Of a stretch of DNA of 64,000 nt, positions 61,799 to 64,000 are shown one piece after another (the stretch's first letter is position 1; the number at the start of each line of letters is the position of its first letter). The DNA lies in assembly GCA_017849435.1 (NCBI GenBank), contig JAFIGY010000012.1:62001-126000 (forward strand), in the 5' to 3' direction. The notes beneath the pieces were generated by a model. It worked only from the letters and a program-made list of their open reading frames with translations. It was not told the origin of the DNA and did not search any database. A program made the translations under genes and the position numbers. The DNA comes from Chitinophaga niabensis (GTDB lineage Bacteria > Bacteroidota > Bacteroidia > Chitinophagales > Chitinophagaceae).

Positions 61799-62869
61799 TT
61801 AGTTATACACCTTCACCATATACACAAACTCTTCCAGTTTCTTCAGCTGATCTACGCGGTTAAGCCCGGTCAGCTGGTTCTTCTGTTTCAGGTCCTTGCG
61901 GGAAAACTTATCTCTCGGCAATTCATCCAGCAGGCGTTTGAGGTGTCCTGCTTTCACGGCAAATGCGATACCGTCTGAAGAGGTCTGGCGGCCGGAAATG
62001 ATACCGATCACTTCTCCGTTATTATCGAGGAGAGGGGCGCCGCTGTTGCCCGGTCTAACGGGAATGGACACCTGGTATTTGAGGGTATCTCCGTTAAAGC
62101 CGGTTTGGGCGCTGATATATCCTTTGCCATATTCAATCTCGTCCCGCGGGAAGCCCATGCTGAACACCTCTTCACCGGAGTGAATAGATTGCTGCTTCAG
62201 GGAGTAGGGGAGCGCAGCGGAGCGGAAAGTGGAATCTGCGATGCGGAGTACGGCCAGGTCGCTGGATACGTCTTCGAAAACGCTGACAGCTTTGAAGGCT
62301 TCGCCTTTATTATTCTGGATATAGATAGAATCGGCGCCGGCTACTACATGATAATTGGTGACCATGTATCCGTTACGGGAGATGGCGAAACAGGTGCCGC
62401 CATAGGTTCCCGGGTTGCTGGGGCCTTTGTTGTTGCTTTTGATATCGCGGATGAGGGCGTTCTGGGAGCGCTGGATGTTGTTCAGCACCCGTCTTACATC
62501 CTCATACTGGGCGGTGGAAGAATTTTTGGCGGCTTTTTGCATCACGGCAATGGTAGCCAGGGATGTCAGCAGTGCGATACAGGCGGCAGCAGCCAGGTTC
62601 AGCCAGGTGCGGCGGATGCTCAGGTTGCGGATAGAGGCGGAGGGCTGAGGGATCTCCGCTTTTGCGTGAATGGCGTCCATCCTGCGCTGGAAGTCTTTTC
62701 TCCGGCCATGCGCACGAAACTCCTGCAACAGTTGCTGATGTTCGGTCACCTGTTGGTCTATTGCGGGGTCGTTCCGGCGAAGAGCTTCAAAAGCCTCCCG
62801 CTCGGGAACGCTCATTTCTCCATCGAGGTAGCGCTCTATTTCCTGTATCAAATGTATATCGTTCATCAC
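61799..62869 (-). CDS. Anti-sigma-like membrane protein fused to trypsin-like serine protease
   Basis: Protein of 356 residues with three parts. Residues 1-85 look like a Bacteroidota anti-sigma N-terminus (IQEIERYLDGEMSVPEREAF). A transmembrane helix lies at about 90-110 (LAAAACIALLTSLATIAV). Residues 140-330 form an HtrA-like serine protease, with the catalytic triad in YMVTNYHVVAGAD, VSSDLAVLRIA and VRPGNSGAPLLDN. There is no PDZ domain. The gene lies 21 nt after an ECF sigma gene on the same strand. By topology the protease is periplasmic and the sigma-binding part cytoplasmic. Its role, including whether it cleaves itself or other proteins, is inference. Confidence 0.85.
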   Translation of the reverse strand: MMNDIHLIQEIERYLDGEMSVPEREAFEALRRNDPAIDQQVTEHQQLLQEFRAHGRRKDFQRRMDAIHAKAEIPQPSASIRNLSIRRTWLNLAAAACIALLTSLATIAVMQKAAKNSSTAQYEDVRRVLNNIQRSQNALIRDIKSNNKGPSNPGTYGGTCFAISRNGYMVTNYHVVAGADSIYIQNNKGEAFKAVSVFEDVSSDLAVLRIADSTFRSAALPYSLKQQSIHSGEEVFSMGFPRDEIEYGKGYISAQTGFNGDTLKYQVSIPVRPGNSGAPLLDNNGEVIGIISGRQTSSDGIAFAVKAGHLKRLLDELPRDKFSRKDLKQKNQLTGLNRVDQLKKLEEFVYMVKVYN

Positions 62870-62890
62870 AATGGCCTCCTCCGGGCCTTT

Positions 62891-63454
62891 TTATTTTTGT
62901 GCAAAGAATAGTTTCTTTAGTCGCATCAGACATTTATACTTCTGATTCTTGGCGTTCTCGGCATTGGTATACCCGAAACGCTCCGCAATCTCCTGCATGT
63001 TCTTGCGGTGGATATAATAATCTTCGAGGATGGTTTTGCAGGGTTCCCCTATTTTGGCCATGGAAGCCTCCATCTTTTTGAACTGCTGATCCTTCTCCTC
63101 ATGTGCCTCCAGGGTGTCTTCCACGGCGGTCGTCTCTTCCACTTCCTCGTTAATAGGCCCCTGCCAGCTATTTCCCTGCAGCTTTTTCAGCCACAGGCGG
63201 CGGCATACGGCATACAGGAAAGTTTTTAAGCGGGATGACAGGATGAAATCCCCTTCCTGCACCTTTTCATACAACACGATCATCGCTTCCTGGAAAATAT
63301 CCCTGGCATCGTCTGTTGATCCATTGTTCTGCAGGACCATTCTGGCAACCATTGGAAAATTCTCTAAGTAGATGGTTTCCAGAGACTTATCGTCATTGGC
63401 AGCCAATCCCTGCAGTAGTTCCTGATCCCTTTCTATGTGCAAAAGATTATTCAC
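62891..63454 (-). CDS. ECF-type RNA polymerase sigma factor
   Basis: Sigma factor of 187 residues. Region 2 is visible at about 15-85 (LETIYLENFPMVARMVLQNN, then DDARDIFQEAMIVLYEKV and RLKTFLYAVCRRLWLKKL). Region 4 is at about 130-180, with a less typical HTH (MQEIAERFGYTNAENAKNQK). An acidic linker (EEVEETTAVEDTLEAHEEKD) separates the two regions. It is the first gene of a two-gene unit with the anti-sigma/protease fusion. The genes it controls are unknown; the small lipoprotein gene diverges from it 132 bp away. Confidence 0.9.
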   Translation of the reverse strand: MNNLLHIERDQELLQGLAANDDKSLETIYLENFPMVARMVLQNNGSTDDARDIFQEAMIVLYEKVQEGDFILSSRLKTFLYAVCRRLWLKKLQGNSWQGPINEEVEETTAVEDTLEAHEEKDQQFKKMEASMAKIGEPCKTILEDYYIHRKNMQEIAERFGYTNAENAKNQKYKCLMRLKKLFFAQK

Positions 63455-63586
63455 TTATTAATACGGTTAACGACTTTTAGTAACCCAAAGTACCAAAAAA
63501 AAAATTTTAAAAAACCAGGGTTACCTTTTATGTATTCCCGGAATAAAGTATAAATCTCATTTCAAAAAAACCTTAAAACGTTAAAA

Positions 63587-63802
63587 ATGAAAAAAGTTGG
63601 TATCCTGGCTCTCGCCCTCGGCATGTTCGTAGCAGCTTGTAACAGCGCTGGCACTAAATCCGCTGAAGATTCTGCCAAAAAAGCTGACAGCGCTATCAAC
63701 GCCGCTGCTCCTGCTCATGATTCTACCACTCACGTAGCTGGTGACTCTACCGCTCACGTAGCTGGTGATTCTACGCACAAAGCTGATTCTACCAAACACT
63801 AA
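63587..63802 (+). CDS. Small repetitive Ala/Ser/Thr/His-rich lipoprotein
   Basis: Lipoprotein of 71 residues. The signal peptide ends at Cys18 (FVAAC). The mature part is low-complexity, Ala/Ser/Asp/Lys-rich, then tandem HDSTTHVAGDST, AHVAGDST and HKADST units. Codon use in these units is repetitive at the DNA level (GTAGCTGGTGA repeats at about 63735 and 63759). Such short disordered lipoproteins are frequent in Bacteroidota, without assigned function. The gene is single, with its own terminator, and lies next to the divergent ECF sigma gene. Confidence 0.75.
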   Translation: MKKVGILALALGMFVAACNSAGTKSAEDSAKKADSAINAAAPAHDSTTHVAGDSTAHVAGDSTHKADSTKH

Positions 63803-63837
63803 TAATCGGCAAGCAAATAAAAGGATATTTGAATCCG

Positions 63838-63866
63838 GTCCCGCCCTCAGGGCGGGACTTTTTTTT
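63838..63866 (+). terminator. Intrinsic terminator after the small lipoprotein gene
   Basis: Perfect 9-bp stem GTCCCGCCC/GGGCGGGAC with a TCA loop followed by eight T residues. The remaining 134 bp to the window end contain no recognisable gene. Confidence 0.92.
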
Positions 63867-64000
63867 ACTTGCTATAGCAGGGAATAACGCATTTTGATGC
63901 CGGTATCTTATCTGGGGAGATAGTTTTTTGAATATTTTCTATTATGAATGATTATTTGTTAGATGATATATAAATTTTAGCGTCCCTGTTTGAGAAATTG

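Noticed and set aside
1-64000. tRNA/rRNA genes, CRISPR arrays, insertion sequences or prophage
   Set aside because: No cloverleaf-like sequences, regularly spaced repeats, transposase, integrase or phage motifs were seen in any frame or intergenic region.

Overview
The window comes from a Bacteroidota chromosome, most probably a Chitinophaga-like soil carbohydrate degrader (inference). The evidence is three SusC/SusD outer-membrane nutrient-uptake pairs, an ECF sigma/FecR/STN-SusC cascade, a type IX secretion (type B) C-terminal domain, several glycoside hydrolases, and repeated TTG-N(16-22)-TAnnTTTG promoters, the Bacteroidota housekeeping form. No tRNA, rRNA, insertion sequence, phage gene or CRISPR array was seen.

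Layout. 1-20.2 kb: the 5' part of an AraC-type regulator (minus strand, cut by the left edge), then ECF sigma, FecR anti-sigma and an STN-bearing SusC with its SusD. A LacI-family regulator follows, then two more SusC/SusD pairs, each preceded by a long non-coding region with one or two CTAAAACGTTTTA(G/C) palindromes. No glycoside hydrolase accompanies these transporters. 20.2-34.1 kb: housekeeping genes (mutS, a SpoU methyltransferase, a UbiA prenyltransferase, ruvX, def, rluD, lipB), an ECF/RskA-like pair, two secreted proteins of unknown function, a T9SS-exported repeat protein and an isolated cytochrome oxidase subunit I gene. 34.1-41.9 kb: a PLP enzyme, a GH20 hexosaminidase and a GH29 fucosidase, a sugar-nucleotidyltransferase plus NahK-like kinase pair, and, wedged between the two hydrolases, a two-gene cassette that looks like a toxin-antitoxin module with an ADP-ribosyltransferase-like second gene.

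42.0-49.9 kb: the branched-chain amino acid cluster ilvE-ilvD-ilvB-ilvN-ilvC-ilvA. Ahead of ilvE lies a complete attenuator: promoter, a 38-codon leader peptide with a run of Ile/Leu/Val codons, a 7-bp antiterminator and an overlapping intrinsic terminator. This is the clearest regulatory system in the window. Between ilvC and ilvA an 18-bp inverted repeat encloses a 21-codon ORF. 49.9-60.6 kb: an FAD oxidoreductase, then GH95 and GH29 fucosidases, an SGLT-type symporter, xylulokinase, xylose isomerase and an aldose epimerase, together a route from fucosylated, xylose-bearing glycan to central metabolism. 60.6-64 kb: a CsbD-like stress protein, a secreted protein, a sigma factor paired with an unusual anti-sigma/trypsin-like protease fusion, and a tiny repetitive lipoprotein.

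Most entries rest on recognisable family motifs. Specific substrates of the transporters and hydrolases are inference. The most rewarding items are the ilv attenuator, the ART-like two-gene cassette, the anti-sigma/protease fusion, the operator set around the LacI gene, and a candidate small RNA or leader upstream of the second susC.
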